The translations under genes and the position numbers were made by a program. Below the pieces are notes generated by a model. It did not search any database. It was not told where the DNA came from and saw only the letters and a program-made list of their open reading frames with translations. From contig NC_047095.1 of the NCBI RefSeq assembly GCF_902459505.1, forward strand, positions 115,011,380 through 115,075,379: a stretch of DNA of 64,000 nucleotides, given 5' to 3'. The DNA is from Geotrypetes seraphini (taxonomy: Eukaryota; Chordata; Amphibia; Gymnophiona; Dermophiidae). This document shows positions 30,573-43,100 of this stretch, piece by piece. Each line of letters opens with the position of its first letter. Position 1 is the stretch's first letter.

Positions 30573-31117
30573 TCATTCCCAGTCTGGCACTGGTCGGATT
30601 CTCAAAGCTCCAGCATTTGCACCTTCTCTGTGGAGATAAGGATCGAAATATGGCAGGAGTTTGTCAGTGAAGGGGTGGGTGAAGGTGAAGAGATGAGATC
30701 TATTATCTGGATTGTAAAATGAGACCTTTCCTGCCTCATAGTCCAAGAAAATCCCCACTGCCTGGGGTTTCACACTCAAGGGAAGCAGGGTCCTGGAGGA
30801 GGTACAGGCCTTGTATTCATTTCCATATCTCAGTCTTAGTGTCCAGTATCCTCTCTCAGGTGTCTGTGTGATCCATCCCTTTCTGCTCACAGAATTGTTA
30901 CAAACCCCCAAATCCCAGTCAGTCATATCTCCCACCTCCACTTCCCAGTAATGTCTCCCCGAGGTGAAGTTCTCACACCCCAGGACACAAAGCCAAGTAT
31001 CAAATCTCTGGAAATTGTCTGGCAGGTTCTGTCTTGTGTCTCCATGTCTGACACTTTTCCGATCCTCAGACAGGATGAGATCGGGATGAACAGTTTCAGG
31101 ATCCAGAACCACATTCA
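30573..31117 (-). CDS. BTN-like exon 7: PRY-SPRY (B30.2) domain and stop
   Basis: The acceptor is CCTGCAG and the exon opens [19 protein letters not shown]. All three B30.2 signatures are present: LDP in [19 protein letters not shown], and [16 protein letters not shown]. The domain is full length (181 codons including the TGA stop at 30573-30575) and ends RIRPVPDWE. In butyrophilins this is the cytoplasmic domain. A TRIM gene could end in a similar exon, but the TRIM RING exon lies downstream of this exon on the same strand, so it cannot supply it. The mini-exon joins also match the BTN gene. Confidence 0.93.
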
Positions 31118-34100
31118 CTGCAGGGAGGAGACAAATTATTAAACATGAGCAGACACTTCTCAATGGCTCATCATATACCAACTTTTATTTATTTTATTTA
31201 TTTAAAACATTTTTAATCCGCCTTTATCCAAGGCGGGGCTCACAGTATCACATACACATTTCAGAATTTAAACATCTTAAAAATCATATACATCAGCAAA
31301 AATCTTATTATACCATCTCAACTTCCAAATTACATTGCAACCACTCTTTGGGGGCGTGGCTTGGATGCCAACAAAGATGGACGTGTGAGTGTGATGCTCC
31401 TCTTTCCCAGGCATTCTAAACATTTTTTTCCCCAGATAAACAGTAATTATTTTGGCTGCTTTTGTTTATATTTGGCTGAAAGATGTCTTATGGAAAACAA
31501 TCTCATTTGGAGTTCCAGCCCAAGAGGCAAAAACAAGAGTCTATCACTCCTTCTAAAATCCCCCTTCCTAAGGATATATTGGAGGAACGGGAGATTCTGA
31601 ATCAGCTGAGATCCATGACAGACTAGCTGCAGAAAATTACAGATAGGCTCACTAAAGTTAAAGAAGAAGTGGCTGGTCTATCCAATCAATTACAAATCTC
31701 CAATGTCAGAATGAATCAGTTGGAAAAAAGAGTAGAAGCAGCAGAGGGGATTATAAATGAAACTAAAAATGATCATCTGACTATCAAAAAGCTGGAGAGG
31801 GATTTTGAAAATATGAGCAACAGATCCCAAAGAAACAATGAGAGGAATTTGGGGCTCCCTGAGTATGTGGAGGGAAATGATCCTATCGCCTTATTAGAAA
31901 ATTTAATCCCTAAATTGTTTAAATATTAAGTTTAAACTGCCATTTGAGATTGAGAGGGCCCATAGAATCTCTGCTCGTGCAGGCAACCGTCAGCCATGGC
32001 CGTTAATTTTTAAAGTATTAAGGATTCAGCAGGCTATGCTGATCTTAAATTCAGCTAAAGAAATTAAAAACATTACCTGGCATGATTCAAAATTAACTCT
32101 TCTTCCAGATTTTGCTCCAAATACGGCCAATATGAGGAAGAGATTTTTAGCCCTACGTCCAGAGTTGAAGCAGCTGGGGGCACGTTATGGACTCAGATAT
32201 CCTGCTTTGATGTTGATGACACACTTAAACAAAACCATACAATATGATGATCCGGACAAACTAAAAGAATATATTCTACAATTTACTGAGCCGATGACTT
32301 GAATAAGTGACTCAGAAAATTTTTGATTGTCTTTGAGTATTGAGTTATTTTTATTTTTTTTACATGACTAAGCGAAGTTGGACTGCTTTTCCCGAAAGGT
32401 TTTGGGACTAAAATTTACTCTATCAACTTCCGTGTCAGCCTGCATAGTATTCCGCCGCTAGAGCAACCTTCTGCCCCACATGTACAGCTGAATTCTGCTG
32501 TACTGTTACCACCGACTCCTGCCAATGTATATGACGCCTCACTGAGGAAAGAAACCGCTGTTGAGAGTAAGGGAAGTGCGCTTTCAGTCAGTCAGCTATT
32601 TGCTTTTAGGGTTGTTGGCGAGGCTGTGGCCACAGACAGTGCCGTGGTAACTGAACTGGCATTTTCAGGTGGGAAAATGCTGCTTTAATTAATGACATAA
32701 TGATATATTCCTCAGAAGCGCCTGTGCAACCCGGTAGAGCACAAATCTGTTGGTGTTCGCTGTTTTCCACAACGGAAACACTTTCTTATCTACTTTTGCT
32801 GCCTTGTTATTTCACCAAATAAAATGGATTTCCTCACCCATAGTATACTGAAACTGACCGCCAAAAGTCTACATTGTCAAACAAGGATTGAGTGATGAGC
32901 AGAGACCCAGATGGCGGTTCAGCAGCACACAGATCGCTCGTTCCTGCCCTGAATTTTAGTATTGTCTGTGGCACTCAGGGGCCACCTTGGACCGGCAGCT
33001 GTACTCATTACCAACTGTGAACATGGTGTCCTGTTTGCCGGGGGTTGGCGCAAAGCTGTGCCAAGAACACCTTCCAGAGCAGCTTACAGTTTATCCTGTA
33101 TACCATTGGTAGTAAATCGCTGCAGATCTGGGATAAAAAGGTCAAAAGGAAAGATGTAAAGCTGATCCAGAAACTGTGGGCTCTGTTCAAATACTAATTT
33201 CACTAAATGACTTGAAGGCGTTATCCATTTGATCTCTTATATTTATTCAATTATTAAACTAAGGGTTCTCTTTCAGGCTTGGCTCTGCACTAATTTTTTT
33301 TTTTGGTGGGCATTTAAGTTGGTATTATTCTAAATAATATATACATTGACATGTAGAGAAGTTTTTCATCTAACCACATACATATGAATGCAAGATTACT
33401 ACCCCAATTGCACTATCACCAGTTCCTTGGCATTTGAGTTGTTTAGACCAGTGTTTTTCAACCTTTTTTGGGCAAAGGCACACTTGTTTCATGAAAAAAA
33501 TCACGAGGCACACCACCATTAGAAAATGTTAAAAAATTTAACTCTGTGCCTATATTGACTATATATAAAGTAATTCTCTTGAATAGGAATCAAATAAACA
33601 CAAAGAAAGTATTTTATAATTACTTTATTATGAAATATTAAGTAAACAGAATAGTGAAAAATTATAAAATACTTTATACAGTGCGAAACCTGGGCCTGTT
33701 TGGCTGAACACAAAGCTGATATTCTGGCTGGAATCGAAGAAAGACACACACGTAGCTCTTCGTCAACAGCTCTCAGTCTCTCTCTGTATTTGGTTTTTAT
33801 AGCATACAAAAATAGACAAATATACCCTCCATCCTTTTTATTAAACCACAATAGCAGTTTTTAGCGCAGGGAGCTGCGCTGAATGCCCAGCACTGCTCTT
33901 GACGCTCATAGGCTCCCTGCGCTAAAAACCACTATTGCGGTTTAGTAAAAGGTGACCATATTGTAAAATATAGACAGCAGATATAAATTCAGAACTGTGC
34001 ATAGTAAGTGAAGGGAAGTTTTCATCTCTGGGAATTTACCCAGTTAACTATTAAGTTATTTGGGCAAATTCCTTTGAAAACTGTGGTAATACTGCCTCCA

Positions 34101-37100
34101 CTTTGCTAAATTTAAAATAAAATCATTTTTCCTACCTTGTCTGGTGATTTCTGGTTGCACTTTCTTCTTCTGACTGTGCATCCAATCTTTCTTCCCTTCT
34201 ATCAGCCTGTATGCTTTCTCTCCTCCACACCTCATTCCCTCCCCCAACTTTTTCTTCCTCTCTTCATGCCCCCTTTCTTTTTTTCTGTTTCTCTTCTTTC
34301 CTTCTGTCTCCCTGCCTGCCCCCTTTCTTTCTTTCTCCCTGCCGTTCCCCAAGCCACTGCCACTGCCGCTGCCATCGGGGAACAGGACCCACCAATGGAT
34401 AACAGGCCCCAAAGCCGACGCCGACGCATCCTCTCCCTGACGTCAATTCTGCAATCGGAGAGGAAGTTCCGCCCAGCCAGGCAGCGATTGGCTGGCCCGA
34501 ACTTCCTCTCCGACTGCAGAATTGACGTCGGGGAGAAGAAGACTTATCGGCTCGATAGATTAGATCGCCAAGACAAAGTGAGTCCTGGGTGATCGACTCA
34601 CTTTGCCTTGGCGAGCTACTGGCGCCCCTGCCTCGGGCCCCCTGTCAGCTCCGGGCCCCTGAATGCAGGACTGGTAGTACTGCCCTGATGGCGGCTCTGC
34701 GGCACACCAGGCAACATCTCGCGGCACACTAGTGTGCCGCGGAACAGCGGTTGAAAAACACTGGTTTAGACCTAACTCTGGGTTCCTTGAAAAAGAACTT
34801 TGAAACATGGTCCATGTCAGGACCTGTTGAAAACCTTTGAGAGCTAAGTGCGAATTCTTTCCCCTCTTTTCTTTTGCCATTGAAAATATCTTTATTTTTT
34901 GAATAGCACATTTATTAGCACTCTTTTCAAAATTTCATACACAGTGATTGGGCGGTGGGTTCGGCTATAGGAGCTTCGGCTCTTGGTCAAATTACACAAT
35001 TCTGAGTGTATGTGAAAAGAACTTTAACCTCTCTATACATAATTCATCTAACAACTCTTATCTTAGGAGTCTTACACATCACCGTTAAATCATACTAATT
35101 CGACTCCCTAGCCTCTGTACAATTTAATAAACAAGCTCCCCTACTTAACCCATTGTGACTAAGTCACCATTGAGACTGAGTCATGTGTTAAGTATTAAGA
35201 TGCCCAGGTTATACGAGGACAATAGAATACTAGTTGATACATGGAAAACATTAAAATGTGTGAATAATTTAACACCTATTCCAATTAATAAATCAACTTA
35301 TCAAACCATATGGCTGAACTCCAAGATTCAAATTGGCGGATTTAAAGTCATCTGGAAATATTGGATGAAGGCAGGTAAACATACTCTGGATGATGTTATT
35401 TCTGATGGTAAGCTGCTTGAATTTTCACAATTGCAACACAAATTTGGTCTTAATAAATCACAAAATTATATATGGTTGCAGTTGAAGCAGGCCATTCAGG
35501 TAGGGTTCCCTGAATGGAAAAATCTTAGTAATCGGTATAGTCTGCCGTTCATATGTTTTCAGATGGACTTCCTGGGACACCAGGCCACCCAGTGGTATAA
35601 ATTAATATCTGGATTTTTAAATAAGAAACCGAAAACAGGTCTAAGAGACATTTGGAGCATTGAAATTAAGCACCAAATTACTGCGCCTCAATGGCCACGA
35701 ATTTGGGCTTTGAGGATGAGATGTACAGTGTCTGCGTCTATGAGACAAACTTGGTTTTTTATGTTGCATAGAGCTTTTTGGACCCCAGTTCATTTACAGA
35801 AGTTAGATAGGAGGGATGGGAGGGATGTTATTGACTGAGAGTACTCAAGAAAGGGACTTGGGGGTAATAGTGGACAAGACAATGAAGTCGTCGGCACAGT
35901 GCGCAGCGGCCGCTAAGAGAGCGAATAGTATGCTAGATATAATCAAGAAGGATATTACAACCAGAACGAAAGAAGTTATCCTGCCCTTGTATCGGGCGAT
36001 GGTGTGTCTGCATCTGGAGTACTGCGTCCAATATTGGTCGCCGTACCTTAAGAAGGATATGGCGATACTCAAGAGGGTTCAGAGGAGAGCAACACGTTTG
36101 ATAAAAGGTATGGAAAACCTTTCATATGCTGAGAGACTGGAGAAACTGGGGCTCTTTTCCCTGGAGAAGAGGAGAATTAGAGGGGATATGATAGAGACTT
36201 ACAAGATCATGAAGGGCATAGAGAAAGTGGAGAGGGACAGATTCTTCAAACTTTCAAAAACTACAAGAATGAGAGGGCATTTCAAAAAGTTGAAAGGGGA
36301 CAGATTCAAAACCAATGCTAGGAAGTTTTTCTTCACCCAATGGGTGGTGGACACCTGGAAAGCGCTTCCAGAGGGCGTGATAGGACAGAGTATGGTATTA
36401 AGGTTCAAGAAGGGATTGGACAATTTTCTGAAGGAAAAGGGGATAGAGAGGTATCGATAGAGGACTACTACACAGGTCCTGGACCTGTTGGGCCACCGTG
36501 TGAGCGGACTGCTGGGCACGATGGACCTCTGGTCTGACCCAGCAGAGGCACTCCTTATGTTCTTAAGCTCTAAGTCTAATAGATGCTGGCACTGTCATCT
36601 TGAAGCTGGAACATTAGATCATTTGCTATTCTATTGTCCATTGATACTTCCTTTTTGGAAGTTAATTTGGGAGCAAATAAATAATTTGCTGGAAAATCTG
36701 GTTGCATTAATTTATCATACTGTGTTATTTGGCACATCAATGAGGTCCAAGAGCCAAATATCTTCGAATAATAACAAGTTATTACTCATTATGACAGGGG
36801 TTGCCATACAACAGATTATGTGAAATTGGAAAAATTGGGATCGATTGAATTATAGTTTTTGGTGGAACTCCCTATGTCATATATTTAATATGCCATGCAG
36901 CTGGGGAATTTTAGGAAATTTCAGGATATTTGGGAACCATTAACAAAATATTATAATGAATGAATATAATTTTTCCCCTTAAATATGCACATTCATGTTA
37001 TATCGTATTGCATCTTATTAATTGATGAACTGAGATACAATGGCAATATAACATTAATTTTTGAACTTCCAGAATTGATGAATTTCGGAACTTTTGAATC

Positions 37101-40100
37101 TATCAATTTCTATATCTATGAATTTAAGAAGTTGGAACCTTATTGATTTTTTCACTGATTTTTGAAGATTGAATTTTGTGGGGTTGTCAAACACATCTTT
37201 CCCTCCTTCCTACACCGGATGTATGTTGCACTTTATATTTATTTCATGTTATTGATCAAATGTTTTAAAACAAGGGTTATCATGAAAGACCAAGTAGATT
37301 CCTTAATCAGAAAGGGATTTTTCACTCTCTGGAAACTCAGATCCCTTAAAGCTTATTTTGTTACATCGGTTTATAGAATCCTAGTCCAATCCCTCGTACT
37401 AAGCCTGCTTGACTACTGTAACATCGCCTATTAGGCAATTTCCCAAAAAAATATGCGACGCCTACAACTGTTTTGGACTAAAAAAATTTGACCACGTGAC
37501 ACCCTACTACCGGCAGCTACATTGGCTGCCGATGAAGGCACGCGTAAAGTTCAAATTTGCCTGTTTCTGCTTTAAAGCATTACACGGACTTGCCCCCAAA
37601 TACATTACTGACCTTTTCTCCTTCTCAACCAACAGACACAAGAGAAGTTCACATTCCAACTTCGTTTCCCCCCCAGTGAGAGGTTGCAAACTGAAAAAAC
37701 ACCATGAATTCCTTCTCTCACACCAAGCAACATCATGGGGTAAAGACCTAGAACAATTACTTTCGCCCTCTACTTATGAGGAATTTAGGAAACGTCTAAA
37801 AACACACCTGTTCCTAAAACATCTTGACAACTGATCCACTTATCTCTTTCCTCTCAATAGCGACCTACTGTCCTTTTGATCACTTTTCTCCTCAACAATG
37901 AATTTCCTGTCTAATTACTTCTCTTTCCTCTTCCCCTCTTGAAGTCAGTCAATTTGTACCTTTGCTTAATCTTTTGTAAACCGCATAGAACTTCACGGTA
38001 TTGCGGTATATAAGCTGTTATTATTATTATTATTATTATTATCATGATGTACAGGGCAGGGTTTATTTAGATCTTCAGGTCTGGTGCTAGTCACCTATGA
38101 ATATCTGCCTGGGGCTTTTGGTCATTCGCAGGGATATTTGAGCCCGTACTGAAACCCCTTTATTTAATTATTTAATAATTCAAATATTAGTGCAACTGTC
38201 ATCCTTGTGTTGAGTTTAAAAGGAGAGTTGTATCAATTTTTTTTAATTGGTATTTATAGTTTTTGGTTTTTTGAAGCCTATAGAGTGAAGCACTGCCAAG
38301 ACTGGCCATGCTATCTGCAGCTGTCATAGAGACAGATATGTACTGTTTCATTTAGATCTTTGGGGGGTGGGAGAGGGTCCGTGATCACTGGGGGAGTGTG
38401 GGAGGCCATACCTTCATCCCTCCAGTAGTTATATCATCAGTTTAGACACCTACACTCCCCCCTCCACATTTATGGGTTTGGGCCCTCACGACTTTGATTA
38501 TTTGTGGTTTTTATCCCCCTCCCGAACCTTGCCACAACTTACTTTTTAAAGCCTCTGCAACTTACTTAGGGCCAACTCAGACCCACATCCTCCTCCCTCT
38601 TGCATCCCAAACCCCTCCACAACTTACTTTTAAAGCCTGGTGGTCTAATTGTGAAGAAAGGCAGGAGTGATCTTCCTATGTTCCTTCCCCACGCAGAGCC
38701 GCAAACATAAATGGCTGCCGTGAGTTCCAGCAGAGAAATATTCTATCCCTATTGTCTCCTTCCAGAGGGATCACTCCTTGACCCTACAGTGTACGATCAG
38801 GGAACACACGTACTCTTCTCTGTCACGGGATATAACTTTTCTCTCCCTAACATCATCTATATAAGGCTGTACTGTGAGAGCACACTGAGAACAGGCACTT
38901 GTAGCAGTAATGCACATAAATGGATGTTAGAACGCTAGATGAACTATGGATTTTCAGGAGGGCCATGAAACCAGCACCTTTATGACCTGTGCCTCAGTGA
39001 CTTAGTACCTCCACTACCTGACTAACTGAACTTAAATGCCATTCCTAGTATAACCTAAACATATTACCTACTGCAACTCAGATGCTGTATTACCAACTGT
39101 ATTATGTCTGTCATATCTGTATTATCAATTATGTCATATTTGACCTCTATTGTGAATGTACTCTTGTAACCTTTTTCTGGGCTCCTTTGGGAGGATGGGC
39201 TAAAGAAATGAATATATAAATAGAGGAGGAAATATATTGCACAAGTGAGATTGTCAGACTGTGTTACCTGCATAGCTACAGCATCTTCTCCACTCTGAAA
39301 TCAAACAGAAACACGTAAGAGCTCAGAAAATGTTTAAGCGACAGGGAGACATACTTGAGGATGGAAACTTACCAAGTTCTCTGCGAAGAGAATCTACATA
39401 AAAATACAAAGGGATAAAAGTTAGACTTGCTGGGTTGTAAAAATGTCCATAGCACTTATATTTCTGTACAAATGCCAGAGCAAATCTCTAGGAATCAATT
39501 TATGCCTGAACAACTCTATTTTGTCCAAAGAAATTTATGAAATGACCCTCACAGGAGTCAGAGTTTGATTCCTGCAGTGCTCAGTCTTTCTCTGCATATA
39601 TTAATATACACCAAGGGGTGGATTCAGTAAATGGTACCCAAAGGATGTGCTGTCTTTTTTATTGCAATCCACTCAGCACTCTTTATTTATTTTTTTTTTT
39701 TAATAAGCGGATTACCTTTACCAAAGCTAATATATTGTAACACCTTTACTGAAGCTCATGCAAACCGCTCTGAATTGGCTCCCCAGTCATTAGTAGTGGT
39801 ATAGAAGCATCCAATATACATAAACAAGCTATACACTTCTCCCTCCGTATTGGCTGTGATAGGGGATTAACAGAACCGCAAATACTGAAAAACCGTGAAT
39901 AACTTTTTTATATGTTATTTGCTGTTTTCTATTAAAAACCATCGTGAATATGGTGAAACCGCAAATAACAAGGTGGGAGACCTGGCCTGTTCCCGAAGGA
40001 GGCAAAACACGATGAAGAAATTGCTGGGAATCAGCAATTTTCTCTGTAAACGCTTGGAATCAGCGTTTGCTCTATGCAAGCCGATGTCATTTGGGGGGGA

Positions 40101-43100
40101 GGAGCCAGCAAGCTAAAAACCATGAATAATCGAAACCGCGAATGCTGAAACCACGAATACGGAGGGAGAAGTGTATATAGTATAGTATAGTATAGTATAA
40201 TTTGAATTTCTAATCTCCATGATTAATTTGATGGATGTGTTTCGCTGATACCTGTTGCAGAATGCGGCAGTCAGACTAATCTTTGGACTAAAAAAAAAAT
40301 TTGACCACGTGACACCCTACTACCGGCAGCTACATTGGCTGCCGATGGAGGCACGCGTAAAGTTCAAATTTGCCTGTTTCTGCTTTAAAGCATTACACGG
40401 ACTTGCCCCCAAATACATTACTGACCTTTTCTCCTTCTCAACCAACAGACACAAGAGAAGTTCACATTCCAACTTCGTTTCCCCCCCAGTGAGAGGTTGC
40501 AAACTGAAAAAACACCATGAATTCCTTCTCTCACACCAAGCAGCATCATGGGGTAAAGACCTAGAACAATTACTTTCGCCCTCTACTTATGAGGAATTTA
40601 GGAAACGTCTAAAAACACACCTGTTCCTAAAACATCTTGACAACTGATCCACTTATCTCTTTCCTCTCAATAGCGACCTACTGTCCTTTTGATCACTTTT
40701 CTCCTCAACAATGAATTTCCTGTCTAATTACTTCTCTTTCCTCTTCCCCTCTTGAAGTCAGTCAATTTGTACCTTTGCTTAATCTTTTGTAAACCGCATA
40801 GAACTTCACGGTATTGCGGTATATAAGCTGTTATTATTATTATTATTTTAAAGATACAGTACTTTGTTCTGAACTATGCTTCTTTGAGCGACTGGAATGT
40901 TTAACTTGAAAAGCACACTCCCGATGCCAGCCTAAATGAACCTCTTTAAGTCCAGGAACACCATCATCGTAGTGTACCAGCAGGGATGTATTCTTGAAGT
41001 TTTGATTGCAAGTACAGTGATGCACATTGAACTCAAGCTCGAAAGAGGCAACCAATGAAAGAATGAGGACTGGTCATGTGATCAACCCATCTGTCACATG
41101 GGAAGTGGTATTTTGTATGAACTGTAACCTGTGGATGTCCATTTCTGGTAAACCTAAGTAACATAGTAAATGATGGTAGATGAAGACCAGTATGGTCCTT
41201 CCAGTCTGCCCAATAAATGGCTAGAGTTGTGCTTCTGCTTCATGCAGCTTACACCCCTCTGTGCCCTTTTATAAAATATGAGTGTTATTCAAGGGCATAG
41301 TTATAATGTGGGCTACAGTTAAGACCTCTAAATTGTGTTATTTTACTAAGTGTTATTTTACTAAATGCTGGCATTGTAATCTGGAACCAGGGACATTAGA
41401 CCATCTACTTTATTATTGTCCCTTCATTAAGTCATTTTGGGATTCAATCTGGACTCAAGTAAACTCTTTATTGGAAAATCATGTTGGGCTCTCATATGAT
41501 ACTGTTTTATTTGGAATGGTTATGAGAAAAAAGAGTCAAATATTGTCACATAACAACAAACTTTTATTAGTCATGACAGGGGTAGCCATTCAACATATTA
41601 CCAATAATAATCTTAATTATACATTCTGATGGAATTCGTTGTGCCATATTTTTAAGATGGAAAGAGCATTAACGGTACTAAAAGGGATATATAATAACTT
41701 TGCAAAGATATGGGGGCCATTGGAAAAATATTGTGATGAATAGACATCATTCTTTTCTGTTCCTTTTCTTTTCTTTCTTAGTTTTATCTAGCACACTCAA
41801 GGGGGGAGGGTGGATTTGGGATGTAATTAAATATGAGATGTTATAATATGTTGTATAATATTGCATATTCTATTTTAATTGAGCATGGGATGAAGGGGGA
41901 GGGTGGATTTTTATATTATTATAGTTCATATGTTAGATAATACAGTGCTATATTGAAATTATTTTTATGATACATTTTTATGCACTTATTGTTTGATTTG
42001 AAAATGAATAAAGATTTTTTTATTTTTTTTTAAAGTGTTATTTTACCAAAGGTCTGATTATAAGCAATGAGGCCTAGTTACTAATAACTAGGGTTCACAG
42101 TAATATAACGTCTTGATAGCCCATGTTGATAACATTCCTCCTTAATATTGTTTTGATTCCATGCTCTTTCTGTGTAGGGATTCTCTGTTCTTATCCCAGG
42201 CATTTTTTAATTTGGATACGATTTTTCTCCACCACCTCCCTCGGGAGGGTATTCGAGGCATCCACTACCCTCTCTATGAAAAAGTGTTTCCTGATGTTAC
42301 TTCTTAGTCCACCACTCTGTATATTAACACATTTCAAATATTTAGACATCTGGGAACAGCATTATTGTAATCCATACATGGTAACAATAATGGCCTTGTG
42401 ACAGGCATGTCAAATCTAGAGGCAACTAAAAGAAACATAAATGACAGATTAAAAAGTGTCAAATGATCCGTCCTAGAGTCATGGTTCTCTCAGCCACCAC
42501 TGCAAGTCTACTCAAACACCCAAATTGTGATCCAGCCCCTTGAGTTCAATAATAGGAGCTGACGCTAATATTGGGACTCAACTGAATCCACAGTGGTCAG
42601 TGTTTACAAAACCGCTGATCACTTCGGTTTGAATATTGATCTGTAACTAGTTTTATAAAGTACTAATGTAAATGCTAATCCCTCCCCATCCCTTGTACAA
42701 GTATTTTTTATCAGATCTGTGTATAAGTTCTGAACCTGCTTCAACTCCTTATCTACCAACTGGTATAAGTATATTATTGCAAACAAACACAATGGAGGAG
42801 ACAAAGGCACTGAAGAGTCTTTGGCGTGCAAATGGAGAGATTTATTAAACAAAACTATATTCTTAGCTCTCTCGATTCAACACGTGTTTCGGCCACTAGG
42901 CCTGCATCAGGAGTCTGTGATGTAGCTTTTCAGTATAGGGATAGTCCATTACGCAATGCTAATAGTAAGCATCAGGAAAGCTTTCCAGGCAATACACAAA
43001 CAAGACTGTGTTTGTTTGCTTTTGCCCTGCAAAGGAATTGTCTTCTGTTTCACGCCTATAAGTATATCTTTGAACATATTTAGTTATTTTATTTATTGAA

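Larger units (their letters stand above)
33449..34763. mobile_element. hAT-type element, 1.3 kb, with nested foldbacks
   Basis: CAGTGTTTTTCAACC and GGTTGAAAAACACTG are perfect inverted ends. Both flanks are GTTTAGAC (33441-33448, 34764-34771), an exact 8-bp duplication. Inside are the AGCGCAGGGA foldback MITE (33837-33957) and a GTTCCGCCC hairpin (34428-34549). No transposase frame is seen. Confidence 0.92.

Noticed and set aside
31361-31600. 79-codon frame as a separate small gene
   Set aside because: It is the 5' untranslated region of the L1 remnant, read partly out of the ORF1 frame.
34928-34990. GGTTCGGC/GCTTCGGC inverted words as another hammerhead
   Set aside because: No CTGANGA or GAAA boxes in the right order.
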